NCBI RefSeq assembly: GCF_000414115.1 | Contig: NZ_AOPZ01000078.1 | Location: forward strand, 1-64,000 | DNA from: Streptomyces aurantiacus JA 4570 | GTDB taxonomy: Bacteria; Actinomycetota; Actinomycetes; Streptomycetales; Streptomycetaceae | Direction: 5' to 3' | DNA: 64,000 bases | In this document: positions 39,290 to 48,532 of the stretch, one piece after another | Layout of the letters: each line of letters opens with the position of its first letter | Position numbering within the stretch: the stretch's first letter is position 1 | Translations under genes and position numbers: made by a program | The notes under the pieces: model-generated | Told to the model about the DNA's origin: nothing | The model's input: the letters and a program-made list of their open reading frames with translations, nothing else | Database searches by the model: none

Positions 39290-40188
39290 GGGAAGTCGTC
39301 GGAGGCCAGGGCGAGTACGGCGCGGGCGATCTCCGCGGGTTCCGCCATGCGTTCCAGGCCGTCGACGTTCAGGGGGCCGAACGCCTTCTTGTACTGGGCC
39401 CAGTCGGCGTCCGGGATGCCCGGTGGGCGGACGAAGGCGGTGTCGGTGGTGCCGGGGAGAAGGGCGTTGACGCGGATGCCCTTGGGTCCGTAGGCGAGGG
39501 CGGCGGACTTCACGATGCCCTGCACGGCGCGCTTGCTCGCCGTATAGGCGGCGCCGTTCGGCCGGGCCTGCTCGGCGGCCGACGACGAGGTGCAGATGAC
39601 GATGCCGTGCCCCGCCCTGAGCATGTGCGGGATCTCGTACTTGAGGGCGAGGAACATCCCGCGGGCGTTGGTGGCCTGCACGTCGTCCCACTCCTCGGCG
39701 GTCATCTCGTGGGGCAGCTTGGCGCTGCCGATGCCCGCGTTGTTGAAGGCCACGTCGATGCCGCCGTAGCGGTGGGCGATCCGGTCCACGAAGGACCGCA
39801 CCTGTTCGGCCTCGCGCACATCGGCCCGGACGTACGTGGCCTCGCCTCCGGCAGCACGGATCTCGCGTTCCACCGTGCGCCCCAACTCCGCGCGGCGGCC
39901 GCAGAATCCGACGTGCGCGCCCGCGGCGGCGAAGGCGCGGGCGGTCGCCTCGCCGATGCCGGAGGTGGCGCCGGTGATGAGGACCGAGGTTCCCGCGAAG
40001 CGACCGCGGGCGGGCCGGCGCGCGGCGGACTCCGCGGCGTGCGCGGTGCCGTCGAGGGCCAGGGAGGCGAGGCCGAGGGCGGCGGCGCCGCCGAGGAGGG
40101 AGCGCCGGGTGGTGTCGTGTGCGGACGTGTCGTGTGCGGTCGCGCCCTGTGCGTTCGTGCCGCGTGCGTTCGTGCCGTGTGCGTTCAT
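39211..40188 (-). CDS. Tat-exported short-chain dehydrogenase/reductase
   Basis: This 325-residue protein starts with a repeat-rich leader (AHGTNARGTNAQGATAHDTSAHD), then a Tat signal (TTRRSLLGGAAALGLASLALDGTAHA). The SDR core follows: TGATSGIGEA cofactor loop, NNAG, catalytic Ser and YTASK, and a C-terminal AVDGG. It would oxidise or reduce an unknown substrate outside the membrane, an uncommon place for an NAD(P)-dependent SDR. The ATG at 40188 is used; a GTG three codons upstream is possible. The leader DNA is built of near-identical 15-bp units. Confidence 0.85.
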   Translation of the reverse strand: MNAHGTNARGTNAQGATAHDTSAHDTTRRSLLGGAAALGLASLALDGTAHAAESAARRPARGRFAGTSVLITGATSGIGEATARAFAAAGAHVGFCGRRAELGRTVEREIRAAGGEATYVRADVREAEQVRSFVDRIAHRYGGIDVAFNNAGIGSAKLPHEMTAEEWDDVQATNARGMFLALKYEIPHMLRAGHGIVICTSSSAAEQARPNGAAYTASKRAVQGIVKSAALAYGPKGIRVNALLPGTTDTAFVRPPGIPDADWAQYKKAFGPLNVDGLERMAEPAEIARAVLALASDDFPYMTGASVAVDGGSTAGRKMLRPGGP

Positions 40189-40319
40189 GCCGGTCACGCT
40201 GTCAGCGTGGGCGGGCGGCCCGCTTCCGCCGACGGGCCGGTGAACCGGCTGGTGGGAGGAGGCGGCCTCCTCCCACGGCAGGAGCCCGGGTCCCGGGGGC
40301 GGCACTTATCGTGAGACCC

Positions 40320-41639
40320 GTGAAGCGATCATGGGTGGAGCCGGTCTTCGACGAGAAGTACGCCGCTGTACGGGTCTTGGTGATCGCGGGCACGCTCCTC
40401 GGCGACCTGCTCCTGGTCCAGCGGCCCTCCGGCGCGGCGGACTGGGGATGCGCCGCGGCCGGTCTCGCGCTGTGCGTGGCGGGGACCCGGTGGCTGTTCG
40501 GGGCGGCGCTCGCCCTGCCGGCCCTGGTCGTGGCCGCGCATGCCGCGGGCGCCGAGCCGGTGGCGGCCTTGAAGGTACTGGCCGCGCTCACCCTCTTCGA
40601 ACTCGCAGTACGGACGCCGGGGCGGCGGCCGGTGGTCGCGGCGGCCGTCCTGGCGTGCGCCGTGGCCGCGAACCGGATCACCGACCTGCCCGCCGAACTC
40701 CTCTCCGTGCTCTACAAGATGGGCGTCGTGGCGGGCGTGCCCCTGCTGTTCGGCGCGTACGTACGGTCCGTACGCGAAGCCGCGCGGCGCGCCCAGGAGC
40801 ACATGACGCTCGAGGAGGCGCGCGCCGAGCAGCGGCTGCTGGCCGCCCGGGCCGCCGAACGGGCCAGCGTGGCACGGGAGTTGCACGACCTGGTGGCCCA
40901 CCATGTCTCCTCGATGGTGCTGCGGGTGGGTGTCGCCCGTCATGTCCTCCCGGCCGCGGGCACGGACGGCGCGGCCGACCCGCGGATGACGGCCGTCCTC
41001 GACGATCTGCACGCCAGCGGCAGCGCGGCCCTGGCCGACCTGCGGCGCCTCGTGGCGGTCCTGCGCGACCCCGACAGCGTCGACCCCGACGCCTCGCCGC
41101 TGCTGTCCCCCGGAGCGCTGGCCACGGCCCTGGCGTCGGTCGTCGAGCAGAGCGGCCGCTCCGGCCTCGCCGTCAGCGCCGAGGTGGACGAGCGGGAGCT
41201 GGCGCGGGTCGACACCGCCCGCGGGCTCGCCGTGCTGCGCCTCGTACAGGAAGGGCTGGCCAACGCCGCCCGTCACGCCGGGGCGGGCGCGCACGCGGAG
41301 GTGACCGTCCGCGTGACCGGGGACGGCGCGGTGCGGGTCTCGGTCGACGACGACGGAGCGGGCCGTCCGCCCCGGGTCCCGGAGCCGGGACCCTCCGGCC
41401 ACGGCCTGATCGGCATGCGCGAGCGTGTGCAGTTGCTGGGCGGGCACTTGGACGCGGGGCCCTCCGGGCGGGGGTGGAGCCTGCGGGCGGAGCTGCCTGC
41501 CGGGCCGCCGGGCATGGCAGCCGCGCCGGGCATGGCGGCTGCGGACGTGGCGTCAGCTCCTGCCGCGGGCACGGCTTCGGGTGCGACCTCGGGCGCGGCT
41601 TCGGGTGCCGCCTCGGAAGTGCGGGAGGCCCGCCTGTGA
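40320..41639 (+). CDS. NarL-type sensor histidine kinase (HisKA_3)
   Basis: This 439-residue protein has about five to six N-terminal membrane helices, a coiled segment, the H-box ARELHDLVAHHVSSMVLRV and the ATPase motifs EGLANAARHA and GHGLIGMRER. It lacks a large extracytoplasmic domain, so it may sense membrane state. The C-terminus is a low-complexity Ala/Gly/Ser tail (about 395-439). The GTG at 40320 has no ribosome-binding site but a -10-like TTATCG just upstream, so the message may be leaderless; GTG 40311 is an alternative. It overlaps the response-regulator gene by four bases. Confidence 0.9.
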   Translation: MKRSWVEPVFDEKYAAVRVLVIAGTLLGDLLLVQRPSGAADWGCAAAGLALCVAGTRWLFGAALALPALVVAAHAAGAEPVAALKVLAALTLFELAVRTPGRRPVVAAAVLACAVAANRITDLPAELLSVLYKMGVVAGVPLLFGAYVRSVREAARRAQEHMTLEEARAEQRLLAARAAERASVARELHDLVAHHVSSMVLRVGVARHVLPAAGTDGAADPRMTAVLDDLHASGSAALADLRRLVAVLRDPDSVDPDASPLLSPGALATALASVVEQSGRSGLAVSAEVDERELARVDTARGLAVLRLVQEGLANAARHAGAGAHAEVTVRVTGDGAVRVSVDDDGAGRPPRVPEPGPSGHGLIGMRERVQLLGGHLDAGPSGRGWSLRAELPAGPPGMAAAPGMAAADVASAPAAGTASGATSGAASGAASEVREARL

Positions 41640-42295
41640 TCCGTCTGCTCGTCGTCGACGACCAGCAGCTCGTCCGCATGGGCCTGCGCATGCTCTTCGA
41701 ACAGCCCCCGGACATCGACCTCGTGGGCGAGGCCGGCGACGGGGCCGACGCCGTACGCCTGGCCGAACGCCTCGCCCCCGACGTGGTCCTGATGGACCTG
41801 CGCATGCCGGGCGTCGACGGCATCACGGCCACCCGGCGGATCACGGCGGCCCGCCCCGCCGTGCGCGTGGTGGCCCTGACGACGTTCGACGACGACGATC
41901 ACCTCTACCCGGCGCTGGCCGCCGGGGCGTGCGGATTCCTGGTGAAGGACACTCCCCCGGCCCAGCTCCTGGACGGCGTACGGCGTGCCGCGCAGGGCGA
42001 GGCCCCCTTCAGCAAGGCCGCGCTGGACCGCCTTGTCACCCGGGCGCTGCGCGCGGACGACGGCTCCCCGGCCGCGCGGGAGTCCGCGCCGCTTCCGGCG
42101 GGCCTGACGCCGCGCGAGCGCGAGGTCCTCGCCCTGCTGGGCCAGGGTCTGTCGAACAAGGAGATCGGCGATCGGCTGCACCTGGGACTGACCACGGTCA
42201 AGACGCACGTGGCGAACCTGATGGCCAAGACGCGGTGCGACAACCGCATCCGCCTCGCCCTCCTCGCCGTCCGGTCGGGCGCCACGGCAGGGTAA
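41636..42295 (+). CDS. NarL/FixJ-family response regulator
   Basis: This 219-residue protein has a receiver domain (VVDDQQLVRMGL, phospho-Asp in VVLMDLRMPGVDG, Lys in FLVKDTPP) and a LuxR-type helix-turn-helix (LTPREREVLALLGQGLSNKE, TVKTHVANLMAK). The GTG overlaps the kinase stop (GTGA) with GGGAGG upstream, so the pair is translationally coupled. Targets are not evident nearby. Confidence 0.95.
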   Translation: MIRLLVVDDQQLVRMGLRMLFEQPPDIDLVGEAGDGADAVRLAERLAPDVVLMDLRMPGVDGITATRRITAARPAVRVVALTTFDDDDHLYPALAAGACGFLVKDTPPAQLLDGVRRAAQGEAPFSKAALDRLVTRALRADDGSPAARESAPLPAGLTPREREVLALLGQGLSNKEIGDRLHLGLTTVKTHVANLMAKTRCDNRIRLALLAVRSGATAG

Positions 42296-42314
42296 ATTTC
42301 GGGCAGGGGAACAC

Positions 42315-42848
42315 ATGATCGGCGAGGGGATGATGCAGCACCTGGGGCCGCTGGAACTGGTCGGGAACCGATGGGTCATCGGGGACCCGAAGCGGAACGA
42401 GGGGTCGTGCCTGGTGCTCGCCGCCGAAGGCATCGAGCACCACATGCGGGGAGAGGTGGAATCCCGGGACATCGTCCCGTGGAGCAGCCTCCACACCGTT
42501 CGGCTGAGGGCCACCATGAAGCCATGGATGGCCACCCGCACCGGGGGTGTCATCGTCGCGGCAAGCGGCCAAATGGACGGTGGCCGCGACGGCTGCTCCC
42601 TGTCCGGCATTCGTGATCGGTACAAGCCCTGGTCGGTGAACTACACCCACCACGACCGCACTTACACGTCCATGCACATGGCTCTGGTGATCGACCTGGT
42701 CGCGAAGACATCCGAGGCGAAGGCGCTGCACCGCCTCGGCGACCCGGAGTGGCTCGGCGCAGTGGTCTCCCGGCTGGCGCCAACGCCGCGGTGGACCCCC
42801 CTCCCGGCGCGCCGGGTGAGCGAAATCATCGAGCTCCTCGGCACCTGA
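42315..42848 (+). CDS. Conserved-type hypothetical protein
   Basis: This 177-residue cytosolic protein is not assigned to a family. It contains LGPLELVGNRWVIGDP near the start, several aromatic residues and a C-terminal helical segment. The ATG at 42315 follows AGGGGA, 19 bp after the NarL regulator stop, so it may be co-transcribed. Base composition is slightly less GC-rich than its neighbours. Confidence 0.7.
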   Translation: MIGEGMMQHLGPLELVGNRWVIGDPKRNEGSCLVLAAEGIEHHMRGEVESRDIVPWSSLHTVRLRATMKPWMATRTGGVIVAASGQMDGGRDGCSLSGIRDRYKPWSVNYTHHDRTYTSMHMALVIDLVAKTSEAKALHRLGDPEWLGAVVSRLAPTPRWTPLPARRVSEIIELLGT

Positions 42849-42985
42849 GCCTGTCTTTGAACCCCCGCCTTCGCCCCGACCCCGGCACGCCGCGCAAGAA
42901 ATCCAGTCGTCCGGCGGCGGGCCGGAGGCTAGGTTCTCAGGGCGCATGTGAACCGCGCCCGCCCTCTCTCCGCGAAGGTCTGCCT

Positions 42986-43918
42986 GTGACGCTGATCCGT
43001 TCCGCCCGACCGCACGAGCTCCCCGCACTGTTCGAACTTCCCGAGGACCCCGAACGCAACGCGGCGACCCGCGCCTATCTCGGCCAGTTGCTCGACTCCA
43101 AGTGCACCCGGCCCGAGTGGTGTCTCGTCGCCGAGGACGGCGCCGGGCAGGTGACGGGCAGCGTGGTGCTGTGGACCGTGCCGGGTCAGGACGTCCCGTA
43201 CGCCTTCGTCCTGTTCGAGGCGCCGGCCGACCAGGACGCCACCGGGGCCGCGCTGCTCGACGCGGCGGTCACCAGGGCGCGGGCGCTCGGTGCGGACGAG
43301 TTGGAGCATGTCGTCGACTCGCCCGCGCAGGAACCGCAGTTCCAGCAGGACCCGGAGCGCCGGGCCGAACTGCTCCGGCGCTCCGGCTTCCGGGTCATCC
43401 GCGACGGGCGGAGATTCAGGCTGCGGGTGCCGGGTGAACTGCCGGCCGACGACCCCCGGCTGACGTTCCGCTCCCTCGCCGGCCTCGGCCCCGAACCGTT
43501 CATCGACCTCCTGGAGCAGTTGCTGGCCGAGACGGCGGACGCCCGGCTGGCCGCCGACGTCCAGGAGTACGGGGCGCGGCGGGCGGCCGAGAAGATCTTC
43601 GAGCTGACGGCCTCGATGCGGCACGAACCGCAGTGGTGGGAGATCGGCTACGACGCGGACGGCAGCCCCGCGGTGATCAGCCTGCCGGCGGAGAATCCCA
43701 GCGTGCCCGTGATCGGCTTCATCGGTGTCGCCCCCGCCCACCGCGGCAAGGGCTACGCGGCCTCGGCCGTGGTCCGCGGCACCCGGATCCTCGCCGCGAA
43801 CGGCGCCGAGGAGATCCGCGGGGACTGCGACGCGGCGAACACGGCCATGGCGAAGGCGTTCACCCGGGCCGGCTACGAGAACTTCGCCGACAGGCTGGAG
43901 TTCCACCGCTCCCTGTGA
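42986..43918 (+). CDS. GNAT-family N-acetyltransferase (two tandem GNAT folds)
   Basis: This 310-residue protein carries two GNAT-like halves. The second has the clear acetyl-CoA loop VAPAHRGKGYAASAV and the DCDAANTAMAKAFTRAGY helix; the first (about 1-150) is degenerate. The GTG at 42986 follows GAAGG at seven bases. Substrate unknown. Confidence 0.85.
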   Translation: MTLIRSARPHELPALFELPEDPERNAATRAYLGQLLDSKCTRPEWCLVAEDGAGQVTGSVVLWTVPGQDVPYAFVLFEAPADQDATGAALLDAAVTRARALGADELEHVVDSPAQEPQFQQDPERRAELLRRSGFRVIRDGRRFRLRVPGELPADDPRLTFRSLAGLGPEPFIDLLEQLLAETADARLAADVQEYGARRAAEKIFELTASMRHEPQWWEIGYDADGSPAVISLPAENPSVPVIGFIGVAPAHRGKGYAASAVVRGTRILAANGAEEIRGDCDAANTAMAKAFTRAGYENFADRLEFHRSL

Positions 43919-43983
43919 CACGCGACAACGACTCGGCCCCGCCCACCCCATCCGTCACGCCGGCCCCCGCCTAGACTCGGCGG

Positions 43984-44604
43984 ATGGCGAAGTACTTCGA
44001 CGTGCACCCCGAGAACCCGCAGCGGCGCACCATCGGCAGTGTCGCGGACAGCATCCGCTCCGGCGCGCTCATCGCGTACCCGACGGACTCCTGTTACGCG
44101 CTGGGCTGCCAGTTGGGCAACCGTGACGGCATCGCGCGGATCCGCACCATCCGGAACCTGGACGACCGGCACCACTTCACGCTCGTGTGCGAGACCTTCG
44201 CGCAGTTGGGTCAGTTCGTGCACATCGACAACGACGTGTTCCGCGCGATCAAGGCGGCGACGCCGGGCAGTTACACCTTCATCCTCCCCGCGACGAAGGA
44301 GGTGCCGCGCCAGCTGCTGCACCCGAAGAAGAAGACGGTCGGAGTCCGGATTCCCGACCATGCCGTCGCCCAGGCCCTCCTCGCGGAGCTCGGTGAGCCG
44401 CTGCTCTCCAGCACCCTGCTGCTGCCCGGCGAGGAGGCGCCGATGACACAGGGCTGGGAGATCAAGGAGCGCCTCGACCACACGGTGGACGCCGTCCTCG
44501 ACTCCGGCGACTGCGGCACGGAGCCGACGACGGTCATCGACTTCTCCGGCGGCGACATCGAGATCGTCCGCCACGGTGCGGGCGACACCTCGCGGTTCGA
44601 ATAG
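43984..44604 (+). CDS. YrdC-domain protein, YciO-like (Sua5/threonylcarbamoyl-AMP synthase family)
   Basis: This 206-residue single YrdC domain has ALIAYPTDSCYALGC, RTIRNLDDRHHFTLVCETF, AATPGSYTFILPATKEVPRQL and GVRIPDH. Sua5/YrdC enzymes make threonylcarbamoyl-AMP for tRNA t6A. YciO-type paralogues, which this most resembles, have weaker or unclear activity. It is probably monocistronic. Confidence 0.85.
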   Translation: MAKYFDVHPENPQRRTIGSVADSIRSGALIAYPTDSCYALGCQLGNRDGIARIRTIRNLDDRHHFTLVCETFAQLGQFVHIDNDVFRAIKAATPGSYTFILPATKEVPRQLLHPKKKTVGVRIPDHAVAQALLAELGEPLLSSTLLLPGEEAPMTQGWEIKERLDHTVDAVLDSGDCGTEPTTVIDFSGGDIEIVRHGAGDTSRFE

Positions 44605-44629
44605 CGCCGTACAGCGCCGTACGCACCGC

Positions 44630-46114
44630 TCATCCACGTCCGCCGCCGACCGGCTCCAGCTGGAGATGGTCCAGGTTCCAGTTCTGGTACGCGTCCGCGT
44701 CCAGGGACAGCCGCAGGGTGTGCCGGCCGCGCTCCAGCGACCGCGTCACACCGCTGTCCTGAAGGGCGAAGGCGTGGTGCCCCGTCGTGTTGGCGACGCG
44801 CGCGGCGGCGCCGGGCGCGCCGCCGTCGAAGGCGACTCGGTAAGTCCCGGCGGGGGCGTACGGCGAAGACACCCGGACCTTCAGGGCGTAGCGGCCGGAC
44901 CGCGGCACGTCGACGGTGTACGTGAGCCACTCCGAGCCGCGCATCCAGCACACCGCCACCGCGCCGTCGTGATCGCACACGTCGACGTCAGCGCCGGGGC
45001 GCCCGGGCCCGTCGCCCCGGTTTCCTGCGTCCGTGTCGTGGTACGCCACTCCCTCACCGCCCGGGGCGTGGTCCTCCCCCTGGACGCGTACCGCGCCGGG
45101 CGGCACCGCGCCCGCCGCTCCCGTGGCGAGGTAGGTCTCCAACGCCTCGACGTTGTCGGTCTGGACGATCGACGCGCCGTGGCGGCCGATGAGCGTGGCC
45201 CAGCCGCGTGCCGGGGCGATCAGCGACGCCTCGTCCGTGTACCGGGCCGCCAGGCCGTACCGCATGCTGTTGACCCAGACACGGCTCGTCGTCCGCAGCC
45301 GCCGCACGAACGCGGTGTCGGCCACGACATCGCGGACGTCGTCGAAGACCACCTCGAAGGCGGGTGGCCGGTCGTCCCCGAACTCCGTCACGGAGGCGGC
45401 GTTGGCGTCGTCGACGAGGTGCATGTAGAGCGCGCCGGGGTGGCGGGTGCGGAACGCCCGCACCTCGGTGACCGGCGCGCGGGACTTGAACAGGCCGTTG
45501 CGCACGGTGCGGGTCTTCTCAAGGACGCGCCAGACGGCCTCACGGTGCGGCCACGCCTGGTCGAGGTTGACGAGCCCGCGGGTCCGGGCGGCCTCCATGG
45601 CCTGGGCGAGCGTGGGGACGCGGTGGCCGGTGAGTGCCGCCTGACGGCCGCCGAGGCCCTCGCGCAGGCGCAGGGCGCGCAGTTGGGCGTAGGTGAGGTC
45701 GGCGACGCGGCCGGTGCCGTCGGTGGTGCGGTCCACGGTCGCGTCGTGCATCAGGACGGGGATGCCGTCCTTGGTCAGCCGGACGTCGGCCTCGACGATC
45801 TCGGCGCCGTCCGCGAAGGCCGCCAGCATCGCGGGGAGGCTGTTCTCGGGCGCCTCGCGCCACTGGCCCCGGTGGGCGGCGGTCATGACGCCGATGTCGG
45901 GCCCGTGGTCGAGGAAGTCGCGGTACGCGCGGTCGGCTGCGGTGTCCTTGGGCGCCTCGCGCTCCGCCGCGGACGTGCCGGGGGTGGTTCCGGCGAGTGT
46001 CATCGCACACGCGGTGACGGTGACGGTCAGGCGGACGGCGAGACGGCGGCGCGGGCTCGGCCGGGTGATGCTCGGTGCGGGACAGGAGCGGCGCGAGATC
46101 TTGTGCGAGGGCAT
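44630..46114 (-). CDS. Secreted glycerophosphodiester phosphodiesterase with C-terminal carbohydrate-binding-like domain
   Basis: This 494-residue protein has a signal sequence (about 1-50, LAVRLTVTVTACAMTLAG). A GDPD barrel follows with the family motifs TAAHRGQWREAPENS, EADVRLTKDGIPVLMHDATVDRTTDG and a later QTDN. A C-terminal beta-sandwich of the CBM6-like type (about 370-494: GSEWLTYTVDVPRSGRYALKVRVS) probably holds the enzyme on a polymer. It likely cleaves glycerophosphodiesters or wall teichoic acid outside the cell. ATG 46114 and ATG 46126 are both possible starts. Confidence 0.85.
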   Translation of the reverse strand: MPSHKISRRSCPAPSITRPSPRRRLAVRLTVTVTACAMTLAGTTPGTSAAEREAPKDTAADRAYRDFLDHGPDIGVMTAAHRGQWREAPENSLPAMLAAFADGAEIVEADVRLTKDGIPVLMHDATVDRTTDGTGRVADLTYAQLRALRLREGLGGRQAALTGHRVPTLAQAMEAARTRGLVNLDQAWPHREAVWRVLEKTRTVRNGLFKSRAPVTEVRAFRTRHPGALYMHLVDDANAASVTEFGDDRPPAFEVVFDDVRDVVADTAFVRRLRTTSRVWVNSMRYGLAARYTDEASLIAPARGWATLIGRHGASIVQTDNVEALETYLATGAAGAVPPGAVRVQGEDHAPGGEGVAYHDTDAGNRGDGPGRPGADVDVCDHDGAVAVCWMRGSEWLTYTVDVPRSGRYALKVRVSSPYAPAGTYRVAFDGGAPGAAARVANTTGHHAFALQDSGVTRSLERGRHTLRLSLDADAYQNWNLDHLQLEPVGGGRG

Positions 46115-46277
46115 GGGCGAGAGCATCGGGCAGCGGATGCCGCCCGTCCACGACCGGCCCGGCCTGTCGCGCAAACGCCTGACGCGAGATCATCTGGTGT
46201 CGGCTCCGGAGCCGCGGTTCTCGGCCGCGGCTCCGGACGCCCGCCCAAGTGGACGGATTCGGATGAGGGTGCCCGCG

Positions 46278-46607
46278 ATGGCCAGTGACTGGGAAATCGA
46301 CGTACAGCTGCTGCTGGACGTCACGGACGACGAGTGGGCGACGCTCCAGGAGGGCATGGTCGACGCGCTGGAAGGTGAGCCGCAGTACGAGATCGTGCCG
46401 ACCGCGACCTCCAATGCCCCGACCGGTGCCTTCTTCTCCGTCGGCGCCACCGTGCAGGTCTTCGCCGAGACACCCGGTGAGGCGGCGGACACCGCTGTCG
46501 CCGTGACACGCCGGGCCCTGCGGTCCGCCGGCGGACGCGCCGACCACGGCGTCGCCGAGATCAACATCCGCCAAGGAGGCGTGGACCCACGGCTTTTGGG
46601 CCACTGA
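46278..46607 (+). CDS. Small hypothetical protein
   Basis: This 109-residue soluble protein begins MASDWEIDVQLLLDVTDDEW. It has an alternating alpha/beta pattern without recognised motifs. GAGGG precedes the ATG at nine bases; ATG 46263 is an alternative. It is divergent from the glycerophosphodiesterase gene and 61 bp before the YbdK-like gene. Function not identified. Confidence 0.65.
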   Translation: MASDWEIDVQLLLDVTDDEWATLQEGMVDALEGEPQYEIVPTATSNAPTGAFFSVGATVQVFAETPGEAADTAVAVTRRALRSAGGRADHGVAEINIRQGGVDPRLLGH

Positions 46608-46668
46608 TCGCGCAGGCTGGCTGCTTTCCGGCCGGGCCACCGCGTCCCCTCGTGAGAAGCTCGCGCTC

Positions 46669-47781
46669 ATGCGGAGTGACGGACATCTGACGATCGGGGT
46701 GGAGGAGGAGTACCTCATCGTCGACCCGGCGTCGCGCGCCGTGCGTCCGGGTGCCGACGCCGTGGCCTCGGCGGCCGCCAAGCGGCTGGGCGAGGAACGG
46801 GTCGGCGACGAGATCACCCGCTTCCAGGTCGAGGCGAGGACCCGGCCGCACACCGGCCTCGGCCAACTCGCCGAGGACGTGCGGGAGATGCGCCGGACCG
46901 TCGCGGGCGCCGCCGCGCAGCAGGGCCTGGCCGTGGTCTCGTCCGGTTCGCCGGTGCTCGGTGACGTACTGCCGCTGCCGGTCACTCCCGAGCCGCGGTA
47001 TGCCCGCAGCCTGGAGGTCTTCCGGGCCCTCGACGACGAGCAGTGCGCGGGCGCCTGCCACGTCCACATCGGCCTCGACGACCGCGCCCTCGCCGTGGAG
47101 GTGAGCAATCACCTGCGGCCGTGGCTTCCGGTGCTCGTCTCGCTCACGGCGAACTCCCCTTTCTGGGCCGGGCGCGACACCGGCTACGCGAGCTGGCGCA
47201 CCCTGTCCTGGGCGCGCTGGCCGGTGGCCGGGCCGCCGCCCTACTTCGAGTCCGTCGCGCACTTCGAGGACCTGGTGGGCCGGTTGCGCGCCTCCGGGGC
47301 GGTCATGGACTCGGGCGGCCTCTACTGGGACGTTCGGCCGTCGTCGCATGTCCCGACCCTGGAGGTGCGGGTGGCGGACGCGCTGATGACCGCCGACGAG
47401 ACGGTGGTGTACGCGGCGCTGGTACGGGCCTTGGTGGAGACCGCGCTGCGTGGTGTGGCCGCCGGTGAGCGGGTGCCCGATCCGGCACCGGAGGTGCTGC
47501 GCGCGGCGTACTGGCGGGCCGCCCGCGACGGGCTGAGCGGCCACGGCTTCGACGTCCGCTCCGCCCGCCTGCGGCCGGCCGGAGATCTGGCCGGCCTGCT
47601 GTACGCGCACGTCCGCCCGGCGCTGGAACGGAGCGGGGACCTGAGGAACGTACGCGGGGCGTGGGCGCGGCTGCTGAGCCACGGGACGGGGGCGCACCGG
47701 CAACGGTCCGCCCACCGCCGCCGGGCCCGCTTCGAGGATGTCGTCGACGATCTGATCGCCGCGGTCACCTCGGAGCCGTGA
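46669..47781 (+). CDS. YbdK-type carboxylate-amine ligase (GCS2 family)
   Basis: This 370-residue member of the glutamate-cysteine ligase 2 family shows LTIGVEEEYLIVDP, a conserved E in FQVEARTRPHTGL, CHVHIGLDD, LTANSPFWAGRDTGYASWR and TLEVRVADA. Family proteins ligate glutamate with an amine such as cysteine; many actinobacterial copies have other, unknown substrates. It is transcribed towards a convergent TOPRIM gene, with only 10 bp between the stops. Confidence 0.9.
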   Translation: MRSDGHLTIGVEEEYLIVDPASRAVRPGADAVASAAAKRLGEERVGDEITRFQVEARTRPHTGLGQLAEDVREMRRTVAGAAAQQGLAVVSSGSPVLGDVLPLPVTPEPRYARSLEVFRALDDEQCAGACHVHIGLDDRALAVEVSNHLRPWLPVLVSLTANSPFWAGRDTGYASWRTLSWARWPVAGPPPYFESVAHFEDLVGRLRASGAVMDSGGLYWDVRPSSHVPTLEVRVADALMTADETVVYAALVRALVETALRGVAAGERVPDPAPEVLRAAYWRAARDGLSGHGFDVRSARLRPAGDLAGLLYAHVRPALERSGDLRNVRGAWARLLSHGTGAHRQRSAHRRRARFEDVVDDLIAAVTSEP

Positions 47782-47791
47782 ACGGCCGGTG

Positions 47792-48412
47792 TCAGGTGAG
47801 GTCGGCGAGGAGGGCTTCGAGTGGGGCGGGTGCGCGGTGCGGGTCGAGGGCCTCGACGAGTACGTGGCCGTAGCGGATCTTGCGTCCCTTCTTCGTGCCG
47901 AGGAAGCGCCGCAGCTGCTGCTGTGGGGGACGGCCCTGCTGGGCGGGCTGGCGCAGGAAGGTCTCCAGGGCGCGCAGGTCGCCCTCCGCGCGGATGAGTT
48001 CCTCCACCCGTGTCACGCCCAGCGCGCGGATGAGCTCGTCCTCCAGATCAGCCGCGCAGACGAAGAAGCCCTGTTCCGCCACGCCGGCCCGCTCCCAGCC
48101 GCGGGCGTAGTAGCGGCGCTCCGCCTCGTCGCACAGTCCTGTGAGGCGCAGGCCGAGGCCGGTCGGCCCGAGGAGACCGGCGAAGCGGCCGACGCTCATG
48201 GCGCCGCCCATCGGCAGGACGCAGACGCCTTCCGCTTCCAGGTCCCGGTTGCGGCTCGCGGCCAGCGCGTCGACCGCTGCGGCGTCGCTCGGCCCTTCGA
48301 GCAGGACGGCTGTCCGGACGGGCAGCCGGGCGGCCAGCTCGCGCGCGGGGTCGCCGGGGCCGCCGGCCGCCCAGGCCGCGACCGCTTCCCGGAACGACTC
48401 CATGTCAGCCAT
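47792..48412 (-). CDS. TOPRIM-domain protein (OLD-family-like)
   Basis: This 206-residue protein has a TOPRIM-like core: the conserved Glu in AVLLEGPSDAAAVDALA, LPMGGAMSVGRF and the acidic motif in LTGLCDEAERRYY. It lacks the ATPase domain of full OLD nucleases. The C-terminus (LRRFLGTKKGRKIRYGHVL) is basic and may contact nucleic acid. The biochemical role is unknown; a nuclease or RNA-processing role is possible. The ATG at 48412 follows GGAG; ATG 48403 is an alternative. Confidence 0.75.
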   Translation of the reverse strand: MADMESFREAVAAWAAGGPGDPARELAARLPVRTAVLLEGPSDAAAVDALAASRNRDLEAEGVCVLPMGGAMSVGRFAGLLGPTGLGLRLTGLCDEAERRYYARGWERAGVAEQGFFVCAADLEDELIRALGVTRVEELIRAEGDLRALETFLRQPAQQGRPPQQQLRRFLGTKKGRKIRYGHVLVEALDPHRAPAPLEALLADLT

Positions 48413-48532
48413 GGGAGGAGTCTCCGCCCTTTCCCTTCACCACGGTAGGGAATTTCCGCCGCCGAGCCGTCCGCGGAGCGACGCGGGACAATCCGAGCAG
48501 CGCCGACGCGTGCGCCGTGGGAACGTGTCGCC

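Noticed and set aside
44576..46288. A 570-codon plus-strand open frame
   Set aside because: Antisense shadow of the glycerophosphodiesterase gene, which has a signal peptide and catalytic motifs.
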